Shown: positions 44,774 to 54,064 of the stretch, piece by piece
Layout: every line of letters begins with the position of its first letter
Position numbering within the stretch: position 1 is the stretch's first letter
Assembly (NCBI RefSeq): GCF_006442795.2
Contig: NZ_CP083956.1
Coordinates: 62,001-126,000 of the forward strand
DNA from: Mesorhizobium sp. B1-1-8
Lineage (GTDB): Bacteria; Pseudomonadota; Alphaproteobacteria; Rhizobiales; Rhizobiaceae
DNA: 64,000 bases
Reading direction: 5' to 3'
The notes under the pieces: generated by a model
What the model was told of the DNA's origin: nothing
What the model saw: only the letters and a program-made list of their open reading frames with translations
Databases searched by the model: none
Translations under genes and position numbers: made by a program

Positions 44774-45922
44774 ATGCCTGACCGCTCCTTCCTCGACTGG
44801 CCGTTCTTCGAGGACCATCATCGCGAACTGGCCGAACAGCTCGAAGCCTGGTGCGCGAAAAACCTCCCCGTCGATCATCATGATATCGACGCAGCCTGTC
44901 GCGCGCTGGTGGCGATGCTCGGCCGCGACGGCTGGCTGGAACCAACTGCGCTCGACCCCGACAATCCGGGACCGCTCGACGTCCGCACGCTCTGCATTAT
45001 CCGGGAGACGCTGGCCCGTTACGATGGGCTTGCCGACTTCGCCTTTGCCATGCAGGGGCTCGGCACTGGCGCGATCACGCTGTTCGGCACGCCGGAGCAG
45101 CAGCAGTGGCTGACAAAAACGCGCGCGGGCAAGGCGATCGCTGCCTTCGCACTGTCGGAGCCGCGTTCAGGATCGGATGTCGCCAACATGGAGATGACGG
45201 CTATCCGTGACGGCGACTTCTATCTGCTCTCCGGCGAAAAGACCTGGATCTCCAATGGCGGCATCGCCGATCTCTATATCGTCTTTGCCCGCACCGGCGA
45301 GGCGCCGGGGGCCAAGGGAATTTCCGCCTTCATCGTGCCTGCCGAGACGCAAGGGCTCAGCATTGCCGAGCGGCTGGAAACCATTGCCCCGCATCCACTG
45401 GCGCGGCTGGCATTCGACAACGCTCGCGTTCCTGTTTCGGCGCTGATCGGCAAATCCGGCGACGGTTTTCGGATCGCGATGTCGGTGCTCGACGTGTTCC
45501 GTTCGACGGTAGGCGCCGCGGCCCTTGGATTTGCCCGGCGCGCGCTGGACGAGAGCGTCAGCCGGGCCAACGAGCGCGAATTGTTCGGCGCGCCGATGGC
45601 CGATCTGCAGATGGTGCAGGGCCACATCGCCGACATGGCGCTGGATGTCGATGCAGCAGCGCTACTCGTCTACCGCGCCGCCTGGACCAAGGACATGGGG
45701 GCCGCGCGGGTGACGCGCGAGGCGGCGATGGCCAAGCTGTTTGCCACCGACCGCGCGCAAGTGGTGATCGACAAGGCGGTGCAGCTGCATGGCGGCGACG
45801 GCGTGCGCAAGGGCCACATCACAGAGAGCCTCTATCGCGAGATCCGCGCCCTGCGCATCTACGAGGGCGCTTCTGACGTGCAGAAGGTGGTGATTGCCAG
45901 ACAGGTGATGGGCGCAGCCTGA
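44774..45922 (+). CDS. Acyl-CoA dehydrogenase family protein
   Basis: A 382-residue FAD enzyme that introduces a double bond next to a CoA thioester and passes electrons to ETF. It has [17 protein letters not shown] (FAD contact), [16 protein letters not shown], and the C-terminal [16 protein letters not shown] with the catalytic-base Glu in the YEG motif. In the cluster it would act on a non-aromatic CoA intermediate. RidA follows 71 bp downstream. Confidence 0.93.
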   Translation: MPDRSFLDWPFFEDHHRELAEQLEAWCAKNLPVDHHDIDAACRALVAMLGRDGWLEPTALDPDNPGPLDVRTLCIIRETLARYDGLADFAFAMQGLGTGAITLFGTPEQQQWLTKTRAGKAIAAFALSEPRSGSDVANMEMTAIRDGDFYLLSGEKTWISNGGIADLYIVFARTGEAPGAKGISAFIVPAETQGLSIAERLETIAPHPLARLAFDNARVPVSALIGKSGDGFRIAMSVLDVFRSTVGAAALGFARRALDESVSRANERELFGAPMADLQMVQGHIADMALDVDAAALLVYRAAWTKDMGAARVTREAAMAKLFATDRAQVVIDKAVQLHGGDGVRKGHITESLYREIRALRIYEGASDVQKVVIARQVMGAA

Positions 45923-45993
45923 AGCAGGTCGCCGGCGGGGTTTTCGAACGTGAATATTGCGAACCGGCTTTTTGTTGAATCGGGAGACTTGAG

Positions 45994-46389
45994 ATGCATG
46001 AGATTCTGCAGCCGGAAGGCTGGGCGAAACCGATCGGCTACGCCAATGGCATAGCTGCGCGCGGCCGGCTGGTGTTCGTCGGCGGCCAGGTCGGCTGGAA
46101 CGCCGGGTGCCGGTTCGAAACCGACGACTTCGTCGGCCAGGTGCGGCAGACGCTCGAGAACATCGTCGCGGTGCTGGCCGAGGCCGGCGGCGAGCCGCAG
46201 CACATCACCTCGATGACCTGGTATTTCACCGACAAGGCCGAATATCTGGCCAACCTCAAAGGGATCGGCGAAGCCTATCGCGCCGTCATCGGCCGGCACT
46301 TCCCGGCGATGGCCGCCATGCAGGTGGTGGCGCTGGTCGAAGACCGCGCCAAGGTGGAGATTCAGGCGACGGCTGTTATTCCGGAATAA
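45994..46389 (+). CDS. RidA-family protein
   Basis: A 131-residue RidA/YjgF/UK114 protein: IAARGRLVFVGGQVGWN at the N-terminal half, then QVRQTLENIVAVLAEAGG and VEIQATAVIPE at the end. RidA enzymes hydrolyse enamines or imines, a plausible need if the ring product is an enamine. However the catalytic Arg of RidA (in PARS) is Met here (FPAMAAMQV), so classical deaminase activity is doubtful. It is the last gene of the plus-strand catabolic set. Confidence 0.88.
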   Translation: MHEILQPEGWAKPIGYANGIAARGRLVFVGGQVGWNAGCRFETDDFVGQVRQTLENIVAVLAEAGGEPQHITSMTWYFTDKAEYLANLKGIGEAYRAVIGRHFPAMAAMQVVALVEDRAKVEIQATAVIPE

Positions 46390-46402
46390 GCGCCCCATCG
46401 CT

Positions 46403-46587
46403 TCGTCATCCACGGGCGGAGCAAGGAGCGATAGCGACGCAGCGCAGACCCGAGGATCCATTCCGTGACTTCGACGCGCAGCATCGGTGCAGAATTCTGT
46501 TCCGCTGCGCCCTGCGTCCGGGGTAACGGAATGGATTCCAGGGTCTCCGCGACGGAGCTTCGCTCCTGCTCCGCCCTGGAATGACGA
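46403..46587. repeat. Family A palindromic intergenic element, copy 3
   Basis: Starts TCGTCATCCACGGGCG and ends GCCCTGGAATGACGA, with inner GGATCCATTCCGT and an altered right copy (ACGGAATGGATTCC). It separates the RidA gene from the convergent LLM monooxygenase gene. Confidence 0.85.
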
Positions 46588-46626
46588 AGTTGCGAAATCC
46601 CCCGCCAGCAGGTACCGACCCGGACC

Positions 46627-47718
46627 TTATCCTCGCAGTCCTGCCTGTCTCAAAATCGGCAGCACGTGGTCGCAGAAATAGGGCAGTTCCTGCGTGTAGT
46701 TGACGAAGGACAGCGCGATGCCCTGGTAGCCGTATCCGGCGATTGCCGCCATGTCGGCGGCGATCGTCTCCGGCGTGCCGATCAGCGGATAAGTGCCGGC
46801 GCCGCCGGCGAAGCGCTGCCGGTAGCGGTCATAGGCATGCGGGTCGTGCGACTGCGAGAATTCCTTCTTGCCGGCCATGTGGGCATCGACCGCGTCGTGG
46901 TCGGCCATGTCGACGGCATAGCGCGCGTAATAGGCCTGCGCCTCCTCCATGGTCGGGCGGCAGACGACATGCGCTACCGTATAGACGCCGACATCGCGGC
47001 CCGCCTTGGCGGCCCGCTCGCCGATATCGGCCACATGCATGCCGGCATCGGCCATCTCGGAAAAGGTCGTGAACAGGAAATCGCATTTGGCGGCCGCGAA
47101 ATCACGGCCTGGCCCGCCGAAAGCGGCATTCATGGTGACCGGGCGTGGCTGCTGCAGGCTGGCCGGCCGGCTGACGGCTTCCTTCAGGCGGTAATAGGTG
47201 CCTTCATGGTCGAGAGGCTCGCTGGAGGCATAAAGCCGTTCGAGGATTTCGATCCATTCGGCCGCCTGCTCATAGCCCTTCTCGACCAGCGGCGTGCCGA
47301 ACATGCCGAATTCCTTCGGATTCCAGCCGCAGACGATGTTGAGGCCGGCGCGGCCGCCGCTGATGTGGTCGACCGTAGCCAGCGCCTTGGCGGCATAGAG
47401 CGGATGCACCAGCGGCACATGCACTGTCATGAACAGGCCGATCTGCTCGGTTGCGGCGGCAAGCGCGGCCGCCCAGGTGAAGGTCTCGAACGACCATTCG
47501 CGCACCTTGTTGCGGCCGCCAAAGCCGCGCCAGCGCGCGATCGGCAGCATGAATTCCAGCCCCGCCCGGTCGGCGATCTGCGCCGCCGTCAGATTGTCCT
47601 GCCAGCCTGCCGTCCAGCGTTCCGGCACGTCGGTGATGGCAAGCCCGCCATCGGCATTGGTCGAAAAGACGCCGAGCTTCAGCCTGTTCGGACCGTGCAG
47701 GGGATGCGCTTTGATCAT
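46627..47718 (-). CDS. LLM-class flavin-dependent monooxygenase
   Basis: A 363-residue bacterial-luciferase-fold enzyme using reduced FMN and O2. Start ATG 47718; a longer frame to 47886 would cover the operator sites. It has RLKLGVFSTNADGG, MLPIARWRGFGG, the DHISGGRAGLNIVCGWNPKEF block and a C-terminal GTPETIAADMAAIAGYGYQGI. The layout resembles the RutA/SsuD/DmoA group, which cleaves C-N or C-S bonds, but the substrate is unknown. Palindromes S3 and S4 lie in its promoter region. Confidence 0.88.
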   Translation of the reverse strand: MIKAHPLHGPNRLKLGVFSTNADGGLAITDVPERWTAGWQDNLTAAQIADRAGLEFMLPIARWRGFGGRNKVREWSFETFTWAAALAAATEQIGLFMTVHVPLVHPLYAAKALATVDHISGGRAGLNIVCGWNPKEFGMFGTPLVEKGYEQAAEWIEILERLYASSEPLDHEGTYYRLKEAVSRPASLQQPRPVTMNAAFGGPGRDFAAAKCDFLFTTFSEMADAGMHVADIGERAAKAGRDVGVYTVAHVVCRPTMEEAQAYYARYAVDMADHDAVDAHMAGKKEFSQSHDPHAYDRYRQRFAGGAGTYPLIGTPETIAADMAAIAGYGYQGIALSFVNYTQELPYFCDHVLPILRQAGLRG

Positions 47719-47766
47719 GTTTGGAACCCGCGGCAGGAAATGGCACGCTACGGTTCCGAGAAAATA

Positions 47767-47780
47767 TTTCAAGCCTGAAA
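47767..47780. promoter_or_regulatory. Shared palindrome site S4
   Basis: TTTCAAGCCTGAAA lies 48 bp upstream of the LLM monooxygenase start. It matches the consensus YTTYAAGCNTRAAA. Confidence 0.55.
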
Positions 47781-47831
47781 CAGCTTCGCCTGGCCGCCAT
47801 TTACGCAAGCCTGGGTGGCAAGGCCGAAGTT

Positions 47832-47845
47832 TTTTAAGCTTAAAA
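47832..47845. promoter_or_regulatory. Shared palindrome site S3
   Basis: TTTTAAGCTTAAAA is a perfect 14-bp palindrome, the strongest of the four sites. It lies 113 bp upstream of the LLM monooxygenase start, with centres of S3 and S4 65 bp apart. Confidence 0.6.
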
Positions 47846-48205
47846 CTTTTGCCTTGAAAAGTCCGGCGCTTTGGATAAGCATTCAAAAATTGATCGTGAC
47901 TGCCGTGCCCAGCGTGCGGCCCCGTCGCGGCGTTCGGGGTGCGAGGTTTAATCCTTGTCGTTCATGCTGTCCCAGCCAGCGTCTCTGACCAGCGCGCGCT
48001 ACGCCCGTGAAGGCGTGCGCACTCGAATTTCGCGATCTGCACACAGAAACATCGCCAACCTTGCCGTACGCGCCCGCGAGCAACGGCGCTCGACCGCATG
48101 GGTGCCGCCATGAATTGACGCCCTGCCGAAAACTGGGCGGCAAGAAACCGTGCGGGGAGAACCCGCACGAGCAACAACCAGAGGGACAACCCAGAGGGAA
48201 CAACC

Positions 48206-49003
48206 ATGAGCCTGAACCGTCGAAGCCTGCTTGTCATCGCTGCCGCGATCGGCATCGCCGCCGGCCCTGCCACCGCCTTTGCCGCCGACGTGCTGAATGT
48301 CGGCGCCTATCCGACCAACCCGCCGTTCGAATACAAGAACGAGAGCGGCACGTTCGAGGGCTTTGAAGTCGATATCGTCAACGAGGCGGCAAAGCGCATC
48401 GGCATGACCACCGACATCGCCGACCTCGGCTTCCAGGCGCTGTTCGCCGCCACCACCTCGAAGCGCATCGATGTGGCGATCTCCTCCATCACCATCACGC
48501 AGGAGCGGTTGAAGTCGCAGTCCTTCACCCAGCCCTATTACGATTCCGACATGGGCATCGCCACCAAGACCGACAGCGCGATCAACACGGAAGCCGACCT
48601 CAAGGGCAAGGTCGTCGGCGTGCTGTCCGGCTCGACCGGCGAGACCTGGGTCAAGGACCATCAGCAGGCCGACGGCTTCAGCGACGTGAAGGGCTATGAC
48701 ACGCAGCAAAACCTTTTGCTCGACCTCAGCGCCGGTCGCGTCGACGCGGCCGTCAGTGACATCCCCGGCATGCAGTATTCCTTCAAGAAGATGAAGGATC
48801 TGACCGTCAAGGAGCGCATCAAGACCGGCGAGCAGTACGGGCTGATGATGACCAAGGACCATCCGCTGCTCGGCAAGCTGAACGACGCGCTGACGGCGAT
48901 GAAGAAGGACGGCACGCTGGCCGCGATCCACAAGAAGTGGTTCGACAGCGATGCGCCGGCCGACTCCTCGACCGTCAAGGAAATGCCACTGCCCAAGGCC
49001 TGA
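48206..49003 (+). CDS. Amino-acid ABC transporter substrate-binding protein
   Basis: A 265-residue family 3 periplasmic binding protein for a polar amino acid. The signal (SLLVIAAAIGIAAGPATAFA) is followed by the binding domain with NPPFEYKNESGTFEGFEVDIV, ISSITITQERLKSQSFTQPY and the ligand-gate region LKGKVVGVLSGSTGE. A permease gene follows after 200 bp, but no ATPase gene is nearby. The ligand may be cystine-like or another amino acid; this cannot be decided from sequence. Confidence 0.92.
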   Translation: MSLNRRSLLVIAAAIGIAAGPATAFAADVLNVGAYPTNPPFEYKNESGTFEGFEVDIVNEAAKRIGMTTDIADLGFQALFAATTSKRIDVAISSITITQERLKSQSFTQPYYDSDMGIATKTDSAINTEADLKGKVVGVLSGSTGETWVKDHQQADGFSDVKGYDTQQNLLLDLSAGRVDAAVSDIPGMQYSFKKMKDLTVKERIKTGEQYGLMMTKDHPLLGKLNDALTAMKKDGTLAAIHKKWFDSDAPADSSTVKEMPLPKA

Positions 49004-49203
49004 ACGGAGACGATGCGAGGATTGTGCCGGCGGCAAGCCGGCGCGATCCTGGCAGTGCCGCACGCCCGCGGAGCGTGGCAGCGGCGCGGCCTTCTCCCTG
49101 CATAAACCTCCCGGAGAGGGCTGGCGGGCGCGGCGAAACTGCTTTCGGCGGCCCAGGTCCTGCTCTAGCGTCACTGGACGCCAAACGGTTCGGGAACGCT
49201 CCC

Positions 49204-49878
49204 ATGTCGCTGATCGACACTTTCTTCAATCCCGACGTTATTGCGTCCAGCCTGCCGGCGCTGCTGCGCGGCTTCCTCAACACGCTGCTGCTCGGAATGA
49301 TGAGCATTGTCATCGGCATCGCCGCGGGGCTGGCGATCAGCCTGGTGCGGCTTTACGCCGTGAAGCCGCTGCGGCTGCTCGCAATCGGCTATACCGATAT
49401 TTTCCGCGCCCTGCCGGTGCTGGTGGTGTTGATCCTGATCTATTACGCACTGCCCTTCCTCGGCATACGCCTGTCGTCCTGGGCTTCCGCCGTGACGGCG
49501 TTCGCCATCATCATGTCGGCCTATTCGGCCGAGGTGTTTCGCTCCGGCATAGAAAGCATTCCGAAGGGTCAGTTCGAGGCGGCGCAGGCGCTCGGCCTGC
49601 CGTTCCTTTTGACCTTGCGCAAGGTGGTGCTGCCGCAGGCGATCCGCGTGGTCATCCCGCCGATGACCAGCAATTGCGTCTCGATGTTCAAGGACACGTC
49701 GCTCGCCTCCACGGTGGCGCTGCCCGAGCTCTTGAAGGAAGCGACCAACGCGCAGTCGCTCTATGCCAACCCCTCGCCGCTGATCGGCGCGGCGCTCGTC
49801 TATTTGATCTTCCTATGGCCGATGGTGCGGCTCGTCAGCCTGCTCGAAGCCCGCTTCCAGACCGAGAAGACGCGCTGA
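49204..49878 (+). CDS. Amino-acid ABC transporter permease
   Basis: A 224-residue HisM/GlnP-type permease. It has [24 protein letters not shown], the family signature region with [19 protein letters not shown], and the coupling loop [27 protein letters not shown]. Start ATG 49204. It presumably uses the binding protein upstream and an ATPase encoded elsewhere. Confidence 0.92.
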   Translation: MSLIDTFFNPDVIASSLPALLRGFLNTLLLGMMSIVIGIAAGLAISLVRLYAVKPLRLLAIGYTDIFRALPVLVVLILIYYALPFLGIRLSSWASAVTAFAIIMSAYSAEVFRSGIESIPKGQFEAAQALGLPFLLTLRKVVLPQAIRVVIPPMTSNCVSMFKDTSLASTVALPELLKEATNAQSLYANPSPLIGAALVYLIFLWPMVRLVSLLEARFQTEKTR

Positions 49879-49918
49879 CCTCACCGCCCCATCCAAGTCC
49901 TTCGCAGGAGCACGCCCC

Positions 49919-51202
49919 GTGAACAAGCATCAGACCGACAATACCAACGCCGCCGCATTCCCCATCGAAAAAATCCGCGCCATGTTCCCGGCGCTGCAGC
50001 GCGCGGGCGATTTCATCTTCATGGACAATGCCGCCGGCGCGCAGATCCCGCAAAGCGTGCTCGACGCGGTGACCAATCATCTGGTGCTGCACAATGTGCA
50101 GCGCGGCGGGCGTTATGGCCGCAGCGTCACCGTCGACCAGTCGGTCGCCGACGCCCGGGCAAGCGTGGCGCTACTGATCAACGCCTACAACCCGGCGGAA
50201 ATCTGCTTCGGCATGAACGCCACCTCGTTCATCCGCCTGGTCAGCCTCGGCATCGGCCAGTTGCTTGCCAGACAGCCCGAGCGCGACGAGATCGTCATCA
50301 CCGACATGGACCACGACGCCAACATCGCCACATGGCTGGCGCTGGAATCCGCCGGCGCCAGGTTCAAATGGTGGCGCATGCGCGAGGACGGCAATCTGCA
50401 TGTCGACGACCTCAAACCGCTGGTGTCGGAGCGAACACGGCTCGTCGCCTGCACGGTGACGGCGCACTCGATCGGCTCGATTGTCGATGTCGCCTCGGTG
50501 GCGAAGATAGCGCATGCCGCCGGCGCCGAAGTGTTCCTCGACTGCGTGCATTACGGACCGCACGGCCTGATCGACGTGCAGGCCTGGGATTGCGACTATC
50601 TCGTCTGCTCCGGCTACAAGAATTTCTCGCCGCATATGGGTTTTCTGTGGGGCCGCTTCGACACGCTGAAGCGGCTGCCGACCTTCCGCGAGGATTTCAT
50701 CCCCGACGAGCCGCCCTACAAGGTGGAGGCCGGCACCTTCATCTATGAGAATGTCTCCGGCATGGATGCGGCCGTGCAGTATCTGGAGCTGATCGGCCGC
50801 AATCTTGCGCCGTCCAACAACCGCTCGCGGCGCGAAAACATCGTCGCCGGCATGGGCGCCATCCGCGACTATGAGCTGATGCTGGCGCGCGAGATGCTTG
50901 CGCTGCTGAAGGATTGCGGCGCAACAATCTATGGCGTCGCCGACGAAGCCCGGCTCGCCGAGCGCGTGCCGACCTTCTGCTTCAACATCGGCAAGCTGTC
51001 GCCGCAGAAAATCGTCGAGGAAATGGCCGAGATGCAGATCGGCATCCGCGACGGTCATATGTATGCGCCGCGGCTGATGAAGCGCCTCAACCTGTCGATG
51101 GACAGCGGCGCCATCCGCGCCTCGCTGGTCCACTACAATACGGTCGAGGAAATCCACAAGTTCGGCGAGGCGCTGCGGGCGATTATTGCCAGGCTGTCGT
51201 GA
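49919..51202 (+). CDS. Class V aminotransferase / cysteine-desulfurase-like PLP enzyme
   Basis: A 427-residue PLP enzyme. It begins at a GTG with CAGGAG upstream. It has [29 protein letters not shown], and the PLP-lysine region [16 protein letters not shown]. This resembles the VC1184-type subgroup of cysteine-desulfurase-like proteins rather than IscS or SufS, so a general lyase or desulfurase role is possible. It follows the amino-acid permease by 40 bp, suggesting that it processes the imported amino acid. Confidence 0.87.
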   Translation: MNKHQTDNTNAAAFPIEKIRAMFPALQRAGDFIFMDNAAGAQIPQSVLDAVTNHLVLHNVQRGGRYGRSVTVDQSVADARASVALLINAYNPAEICFGMNATSFIRLVSLGIGQLLARQPERDEIVITDMDHDANIATWLALESAGARFKWWRMREDGNLHVDDLKPLVSERTRLVACTVTAHSIGSIVDVASVAKIAHAAGAEVFLDCVHYGPHGLIDVQAWDCDYLVCSGYKNFSPHMGFLWGRFDTLKRLPTFREDFIPDEPPYKVEAGTFIYENVSGMDAAVQYLELIGRNLAPSNNRSRRENIVAGMGAIRDYELMLAREMLALLKDCGATIYGVADEARLAERVPTFCFNIGKLSPQKIVEEMAEMQIGIRDGHMYAPRLMKRLNLSMDSGAIRASLVHYNTVEEIHKFGEALRAIIARLS

Positions 51203-51247
51203 TCTAACGACCTTTGGTGAGAGCCTCATCGGAGCGGCTACCCTGCG

Positions 51248-51427
51248 TCGTCATCCACGGGCGGAGCAAGGAGCGAAGCGACGCGGCGCAGACCCGAGGA
51301 TCCATTCCGTGACGACAACGCGTTGCAGCGGTGCAGAATTCTGCTCCGCTGCACCTCTCGGCCAAGGTAACGGAATGGATCCTAGGGTCTGCGCGACGCT
51401 TCGCGTCGCTCCGCCCTAGGATGACGA
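51248..51427. repeat. Family A palindromic intergenic element, copy 4
   Basis: Starts TCGTCATCCACGGGCG and ends GCCCTAGGATGACGA, with the inverted GGATCCATTCCGT and ACGGAATGGATCC blocks. It lies between the aminotransferase and the convergent dpp operon end. Confidence 0.85.
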
Positions 51428-51463
51428 TCTCCGGGCTTACCACCCCGGGCTACAGCACTGAGC

Positions 51464-52291
<828 letters not shown>

Positions 52292-52304
52292 GCCGCGGCT
52301 CCGG

Positions 52305-53156
52305 TCATGTACCAGCTCCCTGGGGCGCGGCCTCGAACATCATGTCGGAGACGGTCGGCAAGCGGTCGCCGACGGCGTTCTCGGGCAATGCCGAGAGCAG
52401 CGCGCGCGTATAGTTGCTCTTCGGGTTCTCGAACAGCGACAGCACGTCGGCCTCTTCCATCTTGCGGCCCTTGTACTGGACGATGACGCGGTCGGCGGTT
52501 TCGGCGACGACGCCCATATTGTGGGTGATCATGATCAGGCCCATGCCGTATTTGGCCTGCAGCGAAACCAGCAGATCGAGGATCTGCTTCTGGATGGTGA
52601 CATCAAGGGCAGTCGTCGGCTCGTCCGCGATCAACAGCTTCGGATTGCAGGCAATGGCGATGGCGATCATGACGCGCTGGCACTGGCCGCCCGACATCTG
52701 GTGCGGGAAGGATTCCAGCCGCTGTTCCGGCTCAGCGATGCCGACCTGCTTAAGCAGTTCGATGGCCCGCGCCCGGCGCTGGACACGATCCATGCCCATG
52801 TGGAAGCGCAGCACCTCTTCGATCTGGAAGCCGACGGTGAAGCAGGGATTGAGGCTGGCCATCGGTTCCTGGAAGATCATCGACATGTCCTTGCCGACGA
52901 TCTTGCGCCGTTCGGCGGAGCTCAACTTCAGGAGATCGCGGCCGGCGAAGTCCATCCGGTCGGCGGTCACCGTCGCCGTCCACGGCAGAAGACCCATCAC
53001 CGCCAGCATCGACACCGACTTGCCGGAGCCGGATTCGCCGACAATGGCCAAGACTTCGCGCTCGTCGACATGGAGCGAGACGCCGTCGACGGCGCGGAAC
53101 GGACCCGACGCGGTCTGAAATTCGACGACGAGATTGCGGATGTCGAGCAGCGCCAT
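52305..53156 (-). CDS. dppD: Dipeptide ABC transporter ATPase DppD
   Basis: A 283-residue ATPase with Walker [10 protein letters not shown]-loop FQEPMASLNP, signature MSGGQCQR (Cys replacing the usual Arg/Gln), Walker [13 protein letters not shown] and H-loop THNMG. The start ATG overlaps the dppC stop. It works with DppF as the heterodimeric motor of the importer. Confidence 0.93.
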   Translation of the reverse strand: MALLDIRNLVVEFQTASGPFRAVDGVSLHVDEREVLAIVGESGSGKSVSMLAVMGLLPWTATVTADRMDFAGRDLLKLSSAERRKIVGKDMSMIFQEPMASLNPCFTVGFQIEEVLRFHMGMDRVQRRARAIELLKQVGIAEPEQRLESFPHQMSGGQCQRVMIAIAIACNPKLLIADEPTTALDVTIQKQILDLLVSLQAKYGMGLIMITHNMGVVAETADRVIVQYKGRKMEEADVLSLFENPKSNYTRALLSALPENAVGDRLPTVSDMMFEAAPQGAGT

Positions 53157-54064
53157 CACGATCTCCTGAGCTTCGGATCGAGCGCATCGCGCAGGCCGTC
53201 GCCGATCAGATTGATGGCGAGCACGGTGATCAGGATGGCGAGGCCGGGGAAGGTCACCACCCACCAGGCGCGCAGGATGAATTCACGCGCCGAGGCAAGC
53301 ATGGTGCCCCATTCGGGCGTCGGCGGCTGCGCGCCAAGGCCGAGGAAGCCGAGGGCGGCGGCCTCGAGGATGGCGTTGGAGAAGGACAGCGTTCCCTGCA
53401 CGATCAGCGGCGCCAGGCAATTCGGCAGGATCGTGCGAAGCATCAGCCTGAGATGGCCGGCGCCGGCGACCTTGGCGGCGACGACATATTCGCGGCTCTT
53501 CTCGGCCATCACGGCGGCGCGCACAAGACGCGCGAAATGCGGCTGCAGCACCAGCGAGATCGCCAGCATCGCATTGAACAGGCCCGGCCCAAGGATGGTA
53601 ACCAGCACCAGCGCCAGAAGCAGCGACGGGAAGGCGAGAATCAGGTCCATGACGCGCATGATCGCGACGTCGACCCAGCCACGGAAATAGCCGGCAAGCA
53701 GGCCGAGGGTGATGCCGCCCGTGAGAGCCAGCGTGACCACGACCGCACCGATGAGCAGCGAGAAACGGGCGCCATAGAGCAGGCGCGAGAGGATATCGCG
53801 GCCGACCGCGTCGGTGCCGAGGATGAATTCGGAACTGCCGCCGGTCTGCCAGGCCGGAGGTCTCAGGAACGCGGTCTTGTCCTGCACGTCGGGCGCGTAA
53901 GGCGCCAGCAACGGTGCAAAGAGCGCCGCCAGCACCAGCAGGATGAAGACGAAAAGGCCGATGACCGCGCCGCGGTTGACCGAGAAATAATGCCAGAAGG
54001 TCCTGAGGCCGGTGAGGCGGTCCGGACTGCCGGCCGCCATCGGGGCGATTTCGGTCTGGCTCAT
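53156..54064 (-). CDS. dppC: Dipeptide ABC transporter permease DppC
   Basis: A 302-residue permease. After an N-terminal helix (GAVIGLFVFILLVLAALFAPLL) comes the family block FILGTDAVGRDILSRLLYGAR. The coupling loop is EYVVAAKVAGAGHLRLMLRTILPN, and the end has DALDPKLRRS. Start ATG 54064 overlaps the dppB stop; its own stop overlaps dppD. Confidence 0.93.
   Translation of the reverse strand: MSQTEIAPMAAGSPDRLTGLRTFWHYFSVNRGAVIGLFVFILLVLAALFAPLLAPYAPDVQDKTAFLRPPAWQTGGSSEFILGTDAVGRDILSRLLYGARFSLLIGAVVVTLALTGGITLGLLAGYFRGWVDVAIMRVMDLILAFPSLLLALVLVTILGPGLFNAMLAISLVLQPHFARLVRAAVMAEKSREYVVAAKVAGAGHLRLMLRTILPNCLAPLIVQGTLSFSNAILEAAALGFLGLGAQPPTPEWGTMLASAREFILRAWWVVTFPGLAILITVLAINLIGDGLRDALDPKLRRS

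Larger units (their letters stand above)
47719..48205. other. Divergent control region between the LLM monooxygenase and the amino-acid binding protein
   Basis: Nearly 490 bp without a gene. It contains palindromes S4 (47767-47780) and S3 (47832-47845) near the monooxygenase gene. On the other side is a perfect 8-bp hairpin, CGTGCGGG/CCCGCACG (48149-48169), and two successive CAGAGGG(A)ACAACC repeats just before the binding-protein ATG. The middle shows nothing I can name. Confidence 0.6.

Noticed and set aside
45994..47718. LLM monooxygenase and RidA protein as rutA and rutC of a pyrimidine-degradation operon
   Set aside because: The genes are convergent, other rut genes are absent, and the RidA protein lacks the RutC/RidA arginine.
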